Source: Schizophyllum amplum (Eukaryota > Basidiomycota > Agaricomycetes > Agaricales > Schizophyllaceae). From it: a stretch of 64,000 bases of DNA. Made by a program: the position numbers and the translations under genes. Location of the stretch: assembly GCA_007026445.1 (NCBI GenBank), contig VDMD01000002.1:2976001-3040000 (forward strand). Reading direction: 5' to 3'. Positions 1 through 11,849 of the stretch are shown here, piece by piece (position 1 is the stretch's first letter; each line of letters opens with the position of its first letter). The notes below the pieces were generated by a model. The model was not told the DNA's origin. It was given only the letters and a program-made list of their open reading frames with translations, and did not search any database.

Positions 1-36
1 GTTGGACTCACAGAATACACGTCCCCGACGCATGGC

Positions 37-960
37 CTGCTCGCCGGACGGCGATACGTTGCTTCGGTGCTAGGCGGGGTGCGCAGAGGGCGTATCGCGT
101 CCGAGGGTGGGGGGTGGGGGGCATGTCGGATGTGTCCGAGATCGAGGGCGTGGTGCAACGACAATGGTGAAGGGGCCTACAAGTTTCAGTCAGATCGAAC
201 GTGACCAATGACCACTGAGTACTCACCAATGGCCTGCTCGCCGGACGGCGATCCATATACTCAACGCCTAGGTGCTCGCCGCTTGGTGGGCATAAGGTGA
301 GGGTACATCGTGAGAGTGTTAGGAGACCGTCGGGCGCGTCAATCATGTCGCTCGGCGGACGGCGATCCATATACTCATTGTCTAGGCGGGAGGGTCAGTC
401 GTATGCCAAGCCGTTGGACGTAGCACTCACCTCGCTCGTCGGACGGCGATACGTATACTCATCGCCTACGGGACTGAGTACGTCCCCCCGTCAACGATGT
501 AGTGAGCTATTATGATAGTCAGTCACGAGATTGAAAGAAACAATGAGTTACACACCTTGCTCGCCGGACGGCGATACATATACTCATCGCCTTCGCCGTC
601 TAACCTCGCGGAGACCGTTGTTGGCGCGTCCTGGAGACGCTGAGGGCGACGGCGAACGCATCTCGAAGAGGCTAACAACGTCCGCAGCATCGCTCGGCGG
701 ACGGCGATACATATACTCATCGCCTAAGGGCGTGAGTATGCATGGCCGGCGAGGATGAAGCAACCTAACAAGTCAGTTAGCAACATGTTAAATACAGGAT
801 ATGTTACTCACCTCGGTCGCCGGACAACGATACAGATACTCATCGCCTACGGTGTTCTGGACGATGATATTGGGAGCCTGCAGGATGCTAATCGCTTTGA
901 AACCATGGGGAGACTCCATGGCGAGGAGGGACCTTGTTCCCCGGACGGCGATGCGCGCTA
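37..960 (-). repeat. Left cluster of a short palindromic repeat (8 degenerate copies)
   Basis: Eight diverged copies of a roughly 35-bp motif begin near 37, 234, 349, 433, 558, 690, 812 and 932, about 85-200 bp apart. The core reads CTCGCCGGACGGCGATACAT followed by ATACTCATCGCC. It holds two overlapping inverted repeats: CGCCG/CGGCG, and GGCGAT/ATCGCC around a loop of about 10 nt. Read on the minus strand it translates as GDEYMYRRPAS and is often followed by GTGAGT and preceded by CTAG, so it resembles a repeated mini-exon. Spacers are poorly conserved. The cluster probably continues beyond the left edge. It is the mirror image of the 5181-6237 cluster. Confidence 0.75.
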
Positions 961-1078
961 CGGAAAGGTCAGCACTATACCTGAAGATAAGACACGAAAC
1001 GCACCTTGCTCTCCTCTAGGATACAGGCCTGCGGCGGCGCCGACTCCAGTCCACAAGACAAAGACGAGAACGGCGGCG

Positions 1079-1740
1079 CTGCGCGCCGTCGCCGTGGGCG
1101 CGGCCTCCGGCCGCGCGGTTGTCCCCCAGCCCCCAAGATAACCTAAGCTCCCTCACCCGCGATCTACACGAAGTATCAATGAGAAGCTAGTCAACAAGAG
1201 AAAGATATAACTCACCAATGCACCAAGCGAGGATCCTACAGCGAGGCGCGGCCGGAGGCCGCGCAGTCGTCCCCCCGCCCCCAAGACAGCCCAAGCTTCC
1301 TCACCCGCAGTCTAGACAAGATGTCAATGAAAAGGCAATAAAGAAGAGAAAGAACGACTCACCGAAAGACGAACCAAAGACCCTACGAAGTGCTACGCGC
1401 CGCCGCCGTAGACGCGGCCTTCGGCCGCGTCGTCCCCCTCCTCGTTCAGCGCCGGACTCGCACGCGCCGCGGGGACCGTGCGTGTCCGGCCGCAGCATCG
1501 ACTCGCACGTTCTGAACCATGCGTCAGCACGAGACCGACGGTGCAGATAAAAAGAAGATGTACGATGAATGGAGGTGCTGAGAGTGCGCGCCGTCGCCGA
1601 GGGCACGGCCTTCGGCCGCGCGATTGTCCCCCGGGTCGACTCGCTCTGGCGGAGACGCATCCGCCTGCGTCCTGTGAAGGGAGTCAGTTAGCAGATAAAT
1701 CAAAGACAAAAGATAACTCACCGAAAATTGTTCTCCAGCC
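1079..1740. repeat. GC-rich tandem repeat with palindromic core (4 diverged units)
   Basis: Four diverged units of about 150-190 bp have palindromic cores of the GCGGCCTCCGGCCGC type centred near 1108, 1255, 1421 and 1612. After the core, units share a CCCCCAAGA-type stretch, a purine-rich AAGAGAAAGA-like stretch and an end close to ACTCACCGAAA, whose complement looks like a splice donor (GGTGAGT). Open frames across the region follow the period of the repeat, and I see no conserved protein. It lies between the two inverted palindrome clusters and may belong to the same element or satellite-like domain. Confidence 0.6.
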
Positions 1741-3160
1741 CACCCGCGTAGCGAAGACGACGCCAAGGCCAAACGAGCGAGATGGCGGCGCCACCACACC
1801 TCCTGTTGCGCCTCGTGCCCCTGCATGCCGATGACGCCGAGATTTACTGGATGCCCTCGACGCGCGTCGCCTCTGAGGGGTGTGCCCGCGTGACGCGCCA
1901 CGTCGACAACATCCCCGACAACATGGCGACGAGGAGGCGAGACTGCAGCTGGGTAAGTAGAGAGCATGACCCGTGTTCTGAGGCATACCTTGAGCACGAC
2001 AGATGGCACGGCGGCGACGCGACGCGTCGCTGTCGCGTAGTACGGTCTCGAGCATAGCCTGAGAGCGCGTTAGTCAAAGTAGTGAGAGCTTGTCACGACC
2101 CACTCACCCATCAGCCTAAAAATGTGTCGTCGTTGTCGGCGGCGGCGGCGGTGAGGCGACATGGACGGCGGACACGTCGGGAGGAGGGGGGCATGATGGT
2201 TGAAAGGAGGAAAAGTTCGCTGCGGTGCGGTTATATACGAGCGTCGGAGCTAAAAGAAGCCGAGCAGGAGACTTACCCACGTACGGGGTAGATCTGGTTG
2301 ACCCGATCGTCAACAAGGGTGCTGAGGCTATCAGCTATTCGGCCGCGGATTAAGCGCCCGCCGCGATATTGTACAAGTTTTTGGTCTTTCCTGTATTGCG
2401 TGCAGCAGAGTAAAACCCAGAGATAGCATATGGAATCAGCAGTGATTCAACTGAGACCAATGAGCAAACAAATTCAAGACCGCTGGCAAAGTCGCGTGAA
2501 AGCTGGTGGTGGTCGGGAGCAAAAAGAACAATGGATACGGCAGTCGGCCCGACCGCCGAAGTTGAACTTGAGTCGTAACGGGAATCGTCCACCCTCTCTC
2601 GCGCTCGCCGTGCGCTCCCCTCGCCCCCAAGAATCATCTTTGGCTCCGTTCAATCTTGTGACACTTCATTAAGATCTAGAGCTCGGGTGCAGCTCTGGAT
2701 CCGCCGAATTTCGTGGAAGATTGCTTGTGCAGCGCAGGACTGTGACTGGACACCTCTCACCCTCTGCGGCGCGCACACACGTTTTTCCAACCTCCTTAGC
2801 GGTTCGGCGGAAGTGTGACGTACGGAAGATGCGTACCTACTCGGGGGAGATGTGCCGGCGGGTGCGATCAGCCTATCTTCGATGCGAAAGTTCAGAGACT
2901 GTTGAAGTGAGCGTCCGCGTCGTCATGCCTTACAGCCCCAGCAAGGCAGTCTTGCCTCATACAAGACATATATACCATACTGTAATATCTGAGAGCGCAG
3001 TTCGTCAAAGTCAACATACCGAAATGGTGTGGCAGCAAGAATCTCGTCACGGACGCTGCGCGCCACACCGTCCCCCACCCTCCCGCTCACCTGTCACCCC
3101 GAATCTTCCATCTCCGCACCTTCCTCAGACACGCCCGCAGTCTGACAGACATGCTCGCTC
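1741..3160. other. No convincing gene
   Basis: Short open frames occur on both strands but none has a conserved motif or a consistent splice pattern. The stretch separates the tandem repeat from the TA-flanked inverted-repeat element. Confidence 0.4.
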
Positions 3161-3162
3161 TA

Positions 3163-3499
3163 CTGTAGCGTTTCGACCGGCAGTTCACGTCATGCGTCAC
3201 GGAGGCCCTTGAACTGAACTCAACGGGCAACCGTCATGCGTCACGGATGGCAACGAACTGGAAAAAATATTCGAATTTTGACATTATTTTCCCGAAATTT
3301 TCTTTTGACCTTGAAAACGTGTGCATTTGGCTGTTTTATGCCGGCTTTACCACTTAAAAAGCGCCAAAAAGCGCTTTTAAGCCCTAAAAATGAACTTCTC
3401 TAAATTAATCACACCCGGGCCGGGCCCGTGAACTGGGAAATGGGGCAGTTCAAACCGTCACACGTCACACCCAGCGAACTGGCGGTCGAAACGCTACAG
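3163..3499. mobile_element. 337-bp MITE-like element with 24-bp terminal inverted repeats and TA flanks
   Basis: The left end (3163-3186, starting CTGTAGCGTTTCGACCG) and the right end (3476-3499) are inverted copies with one mismatch. Each end is flanked by TA (3161-3162 and 3500-3501), the target duplication expected of Tc1/mariner-type elements. There is no coding capacity. The interior is AT-rich (around 3260-3420), unlike the GC-rich surroundings, and has two direct copies of GTCATGCGTCACGGA near the left end. By family knowledge this fits a non-autonomous Stowaway/mariner-like MITE. No transposase is visible in the window. An unrelated foldback sequence remains possible. Confidence 0.75.
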
Positions 3500-3501
3500 T
3501 A

Positions 3502-4879
3502 TTTCCGCATCATTCCGCGCCATGGCAGCACCCCAGCCTAAGCCGTGATCCTTGGCTCCGCTATGGAATCGCTCGCAGTACCGGCCCCCTCGACAGCACA
3601 GATCTCTGATTGGTCCCCTTCCGATGTTAATTAGGTATATTTGTGGCATTGTAGGTTACTGTACTGTATAGGCTATGTAATAGGACGAGCAGGTGGCTTG
3701 TTGCGCTGCCTACGGATCAGTAGCGCTTGCAGCGAGACACGTGAACCACCCTCGGCATCTGCCGACTTGCGCCGCCCGGCAGTTGCCGGAGCGACTTGCG
3801 CCGGCGCAAGTGGACTCGATCGGCTTGCACTTTCGTATTTCGCGTCACGACTCTGCGTGATCGATGATCCTTCCTTCAACTTGCGCCTTGTCCTCCGCCC
3901 AAATGTGACAACGGCTTGATGTAAAGGCGCCGAACGGAGATCCGTTTACTCTACTCAGTTGGGGGGAAGCACCGCGATCGCGACCGCAATCCGCGCCTAG
4001 CGGACACGATGCGCACTGAAGATTGGTGATCTCAACCAGTGTTCGAGCAGGACGAGCTGACGGTGGACGCGCCTTGGTGAGTTTCCCTTTCCCCTTGGCT
4101 TCGCTCTGACTTATAAGGCACAGCATCTGACTGGCTGGAGCTCAACGCCTGCACGGTCTTGGTCTTGGTCTCGGTCTCGCCGCAGCGTCAATGAAGCATG
4201 ATGAACACGCGCCTCACGAATTCGTGGGAGGATGTCGAAGACAAGTGCCCGCTTTCCTCTGCACCATCCAGACCAACGCCGCGCTGCGCCAACCCCCTCC
4301 TGTCCATGTACTCCCCTCGGCGTCACCCTCCTCATGTGTGTCGTTGTTGTTGTCCATTCCTCCTTCACCTATCATATCTAATGGATCAAGACGGTCGACG
4401 AAGCCAAGGGATGTGCTATGGGCATCGCAGCCGCGTGAAGATGCGCAAGCTTCAAGCTGGACAAGACGCGCCGCTCCCTTGCGAACATGAACATCACGCC
4501 CAGCACGCCCTGCGTTCGACCCCGCACGGCGTGTCAGAAGAACGCTCGTCGCGTCGACTGGCTTCCGCGGAGCCTACAATCGCAACAAGGGCGAGAACCC
4601 CGAGAGGATGGCATTTACGGTGTGCCACGACGCCGCGATTGCGTTGCAGCAAGCACGGCGCCGCCATACGTGAGTTGTCAACATTGATTTCTTTTTGTCA
4701 TTCTGCTGAATCTGTCCAGAGTATTGCGGGCTGTTGCCATCCTGAACATACGTCGAGGTCGTTGTCGGGACTCGAGCGTTCGTTATCAGTACGTCGTCGC
4801 GTTCTCTCCCCTCAATTTGCGGTCCCTCATCCTCCTCCAGATGCCCTCGTCAACGGATTTGGATTCTCGAATGCTCATC
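3502..4879. other. No convincing gene
   Basis: Nothing recognisable apart from overlapping low-complexity open frames on both strands. Confidence 0.4.
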
Positions 4880-4934
4880 GGCTGCGTCGGAGGCGCTTTA
4901 CACTATTGGCTGCGTCGGAGGCGCTTTACACTAT
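4880..4934. repeat. 27-bp direct tandem duplication
   Basis: The sequence beginning GGCTGCGTCGGAGGCGCTTT occurs at 4880-4906 and again without change at 4908-4934, one base apart. The lack of divergence suggests a recent slippage or unequal-exchange event in otherwise old repeat-derived DNA. Confidence 0.85.
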
Positions 4935-5180
4935 CGGCGTGTTCAACATCCGGCGCGAGATCATCGTCTGGCGCGGCTCCTCAACACGTACAAGCGGGGG
5001 AGGGACGGCCTTCGTGAAGACAGGCTCGGCATCCAGGAGCACATCGTGCGAATTTGTGAGTAGGACGTACCTTGACGAGGTTTGTGGACTGAGGTTGGTT
5101 GTAGGAATGTCTACCCACTCTACCACGACACAAGGTGAGCGGCCTCCCTTGTTGTATAAGACATTGCTGACTGCCCGTCT

Positions 5181-6237
5181 GCCTAGGCATTGAGTATATG
5201 TATCGCCGTCCGTTGAGCGATGTCCTCGATGTTCTCAACATCGTCGAGAAGCGTTTGCCGCCATCGTCGCAAGCGGCAATGACCGTATCGTCGCCAAGAC
5301 GTGCACCACGGCATCGTCAAGACGCACTCGACAAGGCTCTGAACCTACGGGGAATCGTCGTAGGCGATGAATATATGTATCGCCTTCCGGCTAACGAGGT
5401 GAATAAGCTAGTACATCCTTATCTGTTGCTGATTATGCTAATTAGACATTCGACGGCGATGTACACTCATGCGCTCAGGCGATGAGTATGTGTATCGCCG
5501 TCCCGCGAGTGACCTGCTCGTCCTGAGCACGTCCTCAACGTCGTTTTAACGCACTCGCCGCAGTTGCCACAAGACAACGGCTTAGGCAATGAGTATACAG
5601 ATCGCCGTCCGGCGAGCAAGGTGTGTGGCTTACCATGCTGTACGTCGCATTGCTGACTGCCCCACCTGCGTAGGCGATGAGTATATGTATTGACATCCCG
5701 CGAGCACGCACTCGACGTTTGAGGACGTTCGCAACCTCGTCGAGACGCGCTGGCTGTCGTTGTCTCGGCGCCCTCAGCGTCGTCAGGACCCATGGCCCCC
5801 AGCGCCGTCAGGACCCACAACACGGCCGTGAGGGCGCTCTCCTGGCACGTCGTCCACACGCACTCACCTTGTACTGGCGAGGGCGTAATGGATCACCGTC
5901 CGGCGAGCGAGGCGAGTGCTTTCTCTACCCGCCTACTACACTACTACCTTTCACGCATAGGTGATGAGTATTGGATCACCGTCCGGTGAGCAGACCACTG
6001 GTGAGTGTTCAGTCGTTGATCATGCTTGAGCTGACTGCAACGTAGACCGAGCTATCTGTTATCTGCGCGCTATGCGAATGCAGTGATCGTCTTCCAGCGA
6101 GCAAGGCCATCGGCTTACGATGCGACCGAGGTCCTGGTGACTTTGAAGACGTCCTACACGTCGATGCGTCTTCCGATGCGCGTCCGGCGACCACCCTGCC
6201 AGGCGACAAAGCAACGTATCGCCATCCGGCGAGCAGG
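5181..6237 (+). repeat. Right cluster of the short palindromic repeat (about 9 degenerate copies)
   Basis: Copies of the left-cluster motif in opposite orientation begin near 5187, 5360, 5477, 5583, 5672, 5880, 5957, 6083 and 6205. The best copies read GGCGATGAGTATATGTATCG followed by CCGTCCGGCGAGC. Spacers here also share a weak element resembling GACGTCCTCAACGTCGT. Several copies are preceded by CCTAG, GTAG or CAG and followed by GTGAGT- or GTGTGT-like bases, so on the plus strand they mimic small exons encoding GDEYMYRRPAS. Two short stretches around 5775-5820 repeat a GTCAGGACCCA motif. The opposite orientation of the two clusters suggests a large inverted structure or the ends of one element. 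Confidence 0.75.
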
Positions 6238-7310
6238 CCTTGCACCCGCGCTTGCATCTTGTGAGTACAATGTGTCCTTGATCTTCATTCTGCTGACGGC
6301 CTCGAGGAACTCGCGACGTCCCACTTTGCTGTTTGGATCCTCGCTGTTCGCGAGTCAGCGACGAGGACGAGCAGGAGCTCGCATATAATCCCTAAGTATG
6401 TAACACGTTTCTGACTAAGACTTGCTCCCCTAGCCTCTATCCCTCTTCTCAGCTCTCTCGCCCCTGCCTCTGAATCCCTTGCTCCACCCTATGATATTCG
6501 GTGCCTCGCCTCACTTTCCCCTTTACTCGCCTCTCGCCTTGTCACCTCCTTTGCCTGGCCTCGCTATCCTGGCCACGCCTCACTCATTATATCGCTACCT
6601 CGCTATCGGATGCGGACTCGCGAATGAAACACTCCTTTACGCCGCCGAATCGAACTGCGCTGAGGGATCCGTCTCTCGCTGTGCGCCTCTACGCGGCTCT
6701 ACGCTGCCCGTCCCAGCTGGAAAACGTGCCGCTTTAATGGCTTGATGTGAATTCACCTTTGGGAAGCTCGATGCGGCTTCGCCATCGCGAGCTTGCTCTC
6801 GTAAGACTCAACAGCAGCGTGTGGTGGCCGCGAAGCTCGCGACTGTAAAGTTCGACTGCCGGAGTCACATTTGTTTTCAGTTCACCTCGTTTATAGTATG
6901 TATTCACATTGTGATGGGTATACACTTTTAGTACTTATCTCCTTCACTTTGCTAAATCAATGTTCTCTGGGCTTCATATCGTTTTGACTCTTTGCAGATT
7001 AACAACAGACATAGTGGACTGCTTCTCACTCAGCTGCCTGTTGCCTGTCTACTCCGAAGTAGAATTTGTCTGGAATGCTTTGGCCCAAACTCTGAGTCGC
7101 CCAAAGTAGAATTCCCAAAACAGACAACCCAAAGCAGATTCCCGAATAAGGTTTCCCAAAATGGTTTCCGCATGTGGTAAACCAAAAATTGGACTGTCAC
7201 TGCATCACTGTGATCAGGTACATGATACTGTAAAGTACTAAGTACTTCGACTGTTGAAAGTTCCTAATCCACCATCTGCCACGCAAAGCGCTGGCCCTCT
7301 CTAAAACAAG
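6238..7310. other. No gene seen
   Basis: The sequence is less GC-rich than its surroundings. Open frames are short and carry no recognisable motif, and no RNA gene is seen. Confidence 0.4.
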
Positions 7311-9830
7311 TTACAGCGTTGAGGTACTAAGGATCTGGCATGTGACGGCGGGCTGTGGGCAAGGTGCGGTAATATTTACTATTGATGGACACTTGGCGCT
7401 GGTGGCCATCACGAAAAAAGCGCACCTGGTATCAGCGCTGTTCACCGCGACATGGCACGATATGTCCCACCTGGGATGACCAGATTCCCGAAAGTGATCA
7501 GCGCTGAGGGTCGTAGGTCCCCCCGCTGACCACCGGCGATAATTCCCACCAGCCGCGACCAGGTTGCACCAGCCAGTTCGAATATATCGCAAATTGTGGG
7601 CGCTATCAGCGAATATGGGCGCTATCGGCGTCATCAGCCGTGATCGGGCCCTATCGGGCCGGACGACCATGATCAGGTCTGTCGGCGCCTCTCAGCACAG
7701 ATGCGCAATGTAGTTGCCATCGTGGCTGACAGGCAGACAACTGCTCGTAGCGGGTACACGAGCAAATAAAAAGCACAATCTTATCATATTGAATGATACA
7801 TATTACAAGAATGTACTCGCGAGCAGTTCGAACCGGTGTCGGGCAAGCAGAAGAGCCGCGTCGGCAGCGACTAGAGGGCGGAGTCTCACCTCGTCCCAAG
7901 CCCGAAGGCGCACCCGTCAAGTCCACCAAGGACAAGAAGATGTGCTCCGCACTGAGCGACACCCGCACCACCTGCACAACTACGTGGCCTCGCGCCTCCC
8001 GCGCGCGGACACCGGCGCGATCTGCGATCACGGTCGGGGCGGCGAGGGCCGGCTCCGATTCGGCGGGACGCACCATCTTTGCCGTTCGGGTATCTTTGCT
8101 GACTCGCGAGGCGAACGCGGCCTTGAAGTGTGTGTGCACCTCTCCAGTCGTGATGAGGTGCTCGTTTGCTGCAGACAATCAATAACATCAATCGTAGCGA
8201 GCTGCACGCACACTGTAGGAATTCGAAGGTTGGGATCGCCGTTGCGTTTGGATGGCAGAGGGCGACGTTGATGCGGGCACAACTGGCAGCATGTACGCAG
8301 GCTTTGGGCCCCCCGCGTCATTCTTCCTGTATCAGCAGGAATAACCGTGGGCGGCACCTGTTGGTTCGGGCGACGAGGATGGTGAAATTGGCGCCAGCGG
8401 GCGTCGTGGGATGTGTTCGTGCCGAGTGCGGCGTCATGGGGGAGGAGGATACCGGTCGTCGCCAAGGCGTACGGTGGCGAAGGTCGGCCCGCGGACAGCG
8501 GTGCCGGGCCCTGACGCGGGCGGGGAAGACGCACCGCTGCGATCGGGCTCGTCGTCATCGGCACCAGAAGGCCAGGTGTAGCTCTGCGCTCCGGTGTTGC
8601 CAGGCTGCTGGGATGTGGCTATATGTGCACCGGGTGCAAGCCAACTTGTCTTGCATGTGAGTATATGCGCCAAAACAGGCGACACGATGAGACGTACTGT
8701 CAACACGCCTTTCGCGAGCTATCTTTCCTATATCAATCAGAGCACGGTCGACCGGCCGCGTGCGGGGCGGCTGTTCTGCATCAATAATGAGCTCGCCTTG
8801 CTCGTCGTCTTGGACGTCGAGTATGCGGTAATCTGTGTAGCAGTTCTCGCGATGATCGGGGGGAGAGCAGGCAGTGTCATGCGTACAGCGGATGGGCATG
8901 GTCGCTTGCCTTCGCAGTCCATGGTGGGAGTAAGAGGCAAAGAGGGAGAATGAAGGTGGACGTATGCGCTTAAATAAGCGTGCGCGATCACGAGGCCGCG
9001 TCATGTCCGGGAATTGCTGACGTCATGTTCCCGGAGTTCACCTGCGCCAGACGTGCGTGCACCTCGTTTTCGACTCGGTTTAGGCTCAGCTCTAAGGACT
9101 GCCTATATATGCCAGTGGGACCCTGTCACCACTCCATGAGCCCTAAAACTCCAACGGATCCCGCACGCAAGGCTCATACGTACAAGATCCGACAGACTCA
9201 CTGCTGCAGCTCGAGCACTGCCTGATGAGTCCATTCTCCATTTTGAAGGCATTTCTGTGCACGCACAGTGCATGCGGATGCCGCCGCGGCCACTGGATCT
9301 TAGTATATTAGGAGAATGCTATACGTTCTTCTGCCTCTCGCGGTCCTTCGTTCACATTGCCGGGCCCGCCTAATCAGAGCTGATAGAACTCCGCCAACCT
9401 GATCAGCGCTTATCACGCAGTCCCCATCCTGGTAAGGGCTGATACATGTGCACCTGCAGAGGTCAATCCGATAGGATACCCAGCAAGTATCATCCCCGGT
9501 CAGGGCGTTGTGGGTCCAGCGCGCCTGATAGTTCCGGTAAGGGCTGATCCCCTTTTGGCTTTTTTCGTGATGGCAGCCCCGGCATCGACAATGAGCTGGA
9601 GCTTGCGCGTGCTGCGGTGGGCATGGCTTTTGGGGCCGTATGAGGCCGTGCGCTGGTGGCACGGGGCATGTGGAAGTTGCCGGTGCGGATGGTGTCAAGG
9701 ACGGCAGCAAAATGCAGGTCCTGGTGAGAGCGGGGCGGTCATGGTGTAGGCTGGACTCGGGCTGTGACACAACGGGACTAATCTCCTCGTCTCCATCGTA
9801 AATTGCGCCGTCATGGGTACACAAGTAAAC
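7311..9830. repeat. Region bounded by related inverted sequences with an ATCAGCGCT-type motif
   Basis: Near 7430-7500 and again near 9380-9550, short motifs of the ATCAGCGCT / GGGCTGAT type recur. A stretch around 7396-7420 (GGCCATCACGAAAAAAGC) is found inverted around 9555-9580 (GGCTTTTTTCGTGATGGC). The two edges are therefore partly inverted copies about 2.1 kb apart, as expected for subterminal repeats of a degenerate DNA transposon. I see no clean terminal inverted repeat or target duplication and no transposase motif, so the boundaries are approximate. Confidence 0.35.
7800..8899 (-). CDS. Possible multi-exon gene of unknown function (low confidence)
   Basis: On the minus strand a methionine at 8899 opens a frame beginning MPIRCTHDTACSPPDH that stays open for about 65 codons. 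A GTACGT donor and CATATAG acceptor could join it to a Ser/Pro/Asp-rich frame containing DDDEPDRSGASSPP. Further left (8180-7850) another frame contains TTGEVHTHFKAAFASR. I could not build a splice model that closes from end to end, and I recognise no domain. It lies between the inverted edges of a possible element, so it may be decayed cargo or no gene at all. Confidence 0.25.
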
Positions 9831-11130
9831 GGGGGGCCATATAGCTCAAACAATGTACATAGTCAAGTATATCGGCAAGCATTTCTTCAGCAGAGACAAG
9901 GTTTGCTGCAAATTTTACAGACATGGAGAGCATGGCAAACGAGCAGGGGAGAAGGCGAACATTGCCCCGGCGTCCACGCCGGTGCAAGCACTCGCACCGG
10001 AGAGCCGACCGGATATCAGTACATAAAAGGGAGGTTAAAGCGCGGAAAAGGTCATGTGACATCAAATGCGGGCACTCCTATGATCCGGGCGCGACAAGCA
10101 GCAGACGTTCTACGAACGTCTGCCTGGGGAGACTACTGTCTGACGGCGCGCAAATGTCGAACTTCCTCGGCAAGCCTCGTGGTCTGTAATAACCTGTAAT
10201 TATTGTCTTAAGCTGCAATTCTGGGAATTTCCACGGCCAGCGTTCATGTTACACGAGTATGTTTTTGACAAGCACAACGATACTCAACGTGAACGGTTGA
10301 GCGTTGAGCTTGAAAGCTTGACGGCCGGGCGTGGATTGCGGCGTGGCGCGGCATCTCGCCGCAGTGGACGTCGCCGCGTGTCGTCTTTGCGCCTAGGCCC
10401 GGTTTTGCCGGGCCGGCGCGATTTCATCGGGGGGGATGACCGGCCTCTCGCTTGTCCTGAACTGGTCCTGAACCATTGCCAGTCGAGATCGCTCAAAGCC
10501 AATCGTCAAACACCTCGCAACTTACTGAGATATGCATCTTGACGCCTTTCCTTCTCCACTCGGAGGCAGAGGAGAGCTACATATTATACATAACGTGTCT
10601 TCGTGGCCTGTACACCTCAAGCACATCACCGACCCACTCATCGGCTTGCGCAGTGTTGGATCCCATGTGCGTTTCGTTTACACAGTCTATGCAAACTGCT
10701 CATATTGTGTAAGCTGGTTACTCCACCTCATGTAATGCCCAAGCTCCCCACCCAACTTCCAGGGTGGGGCGCAATTGAGGCGCACTTGCTCTCTGAGGAG
10801 TACTTACCACAGCTGCGACCGGATTCGCGCGGGCGGTGTGTCAACTCAGCTCTGACGGACTTCTTGATGCTGGCCGCTCCTGGCATAGACTCTCAGTGTG
10901 TACTAGAGTCCTATGCTATATCTTGCCATTGACCTGCACACATCCTCAGTCATCACGCATCTTACGCCACAGTGATGTATCCCTGCTGCTTCACCTCGTC
11001 CTCAGCGCACCTGCTGCCCAAGTATGGCACTGCAACCTCTATCTTCACCATGAACATCGATTTACTCCAGCCCGACGCCGCTGTCGAACTAGACCGGAGT
11101 CCGATCCCTCCCCTGACAAGCGAAGCGTCT
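9831..11130. other. No gene seen
   Basis: Short unrelated open frames only; no conserved protein, tRNA or clear repeat. Confidence 0.4.
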
Positions 11131-11846
11131 GGGGAGGGACCGGTAAATTCGGCCGGGATTTTGGCTGACAGGACTTGTGATCGAAAACGTGCGCGGTTGC
11201 GCGGACCGAGGCATGAATAGTTGCCTTATATGGACTTGGTACAGCGCGCCCGCGCGTCGACACGGGCCTTGTGCTTCACTCACCTACCCTTATGCCATCT
11301 CGGGACTCACGATAATCTATTTCCCCATCTAATTAACAACTTGCTCATGCTTTAAAACTGGCTCTGCACATGGTAAACACAATAAAGGCTCGATATCCGA
11401 CTCATGATACACTAGAACATATCGACAGAGCTCTCTTCCCTCTACGTGTAAATTCTGACCAATCATGACCCCTCTAGCTTAGTACTGTCTTCGCCCGCGA
11501 TCTCCTGGACTTACATAGGCTGCATAAAGCTCAGCCCAATGCTCGTCGTCGTGGTGGCAGATGTGCATTGATTTGCGCCTGGAATATAACGTGACAGAAA
11601 TTTAGCTGACTGGAATTCGACTGCATGACATTGATTTAAAGCAAGCAGCGTCGGAGGAGCTTCGTAAGATCGCAAGGGATGAATAGTCATGAAAGGCAGG
11701 ACGAAGAACGCGTTGACGTGCGCCGCGGGCGTACAGTACCAAGTCCATATAAGGCAACTATTTATGCCTCGGTCCGCGCAACCGCGCACGTTCTCGATCA
11801 CAACCGCTGTCGGCCTAAATTCCGGCCGAATTTACCAAGCCCTCCA
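11131..11846. repeat. Foldback element with about 130-bp inverted arms
   Basis: The left arm (about 11131-11262) and right arm (about 11705-11846) are inverted copies that I judge to be nearly 90% identical. Both contain GAACGTGCGCGGTTGCGCGG or its one-base variant, then GACCGAGGCAT and CCTTATATGGACTTGGTAC. The spacer is about 440 bp and non-coding. Just beyond the right arm, 11840-11871 holds a further palindrome around CGCGGCTCCGCCGCGG. The element ends where the first alignable exon of the unknown gene at about 11850-15306 begins, so it may have displaced or now supply that gene's 5' end. No target-site duplication was found. Confidence 0.65.
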
Positions 11847-11849
11847 ACG

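Noticed and set aside
37..960. Repeat cluster looks at first like a CRISPR array
   Set aside because: Spacing is irregular, repeats are strongly diverged, no cas genes are present and the genome is clearly fungal.
4198..5193. Long plus-strand open frame of 331 codons
   Set aside because: It crosses the tandem duplication and the edge of the repeat cluster, has biased composition and no conserved motif, so it is most likely a chance frame.
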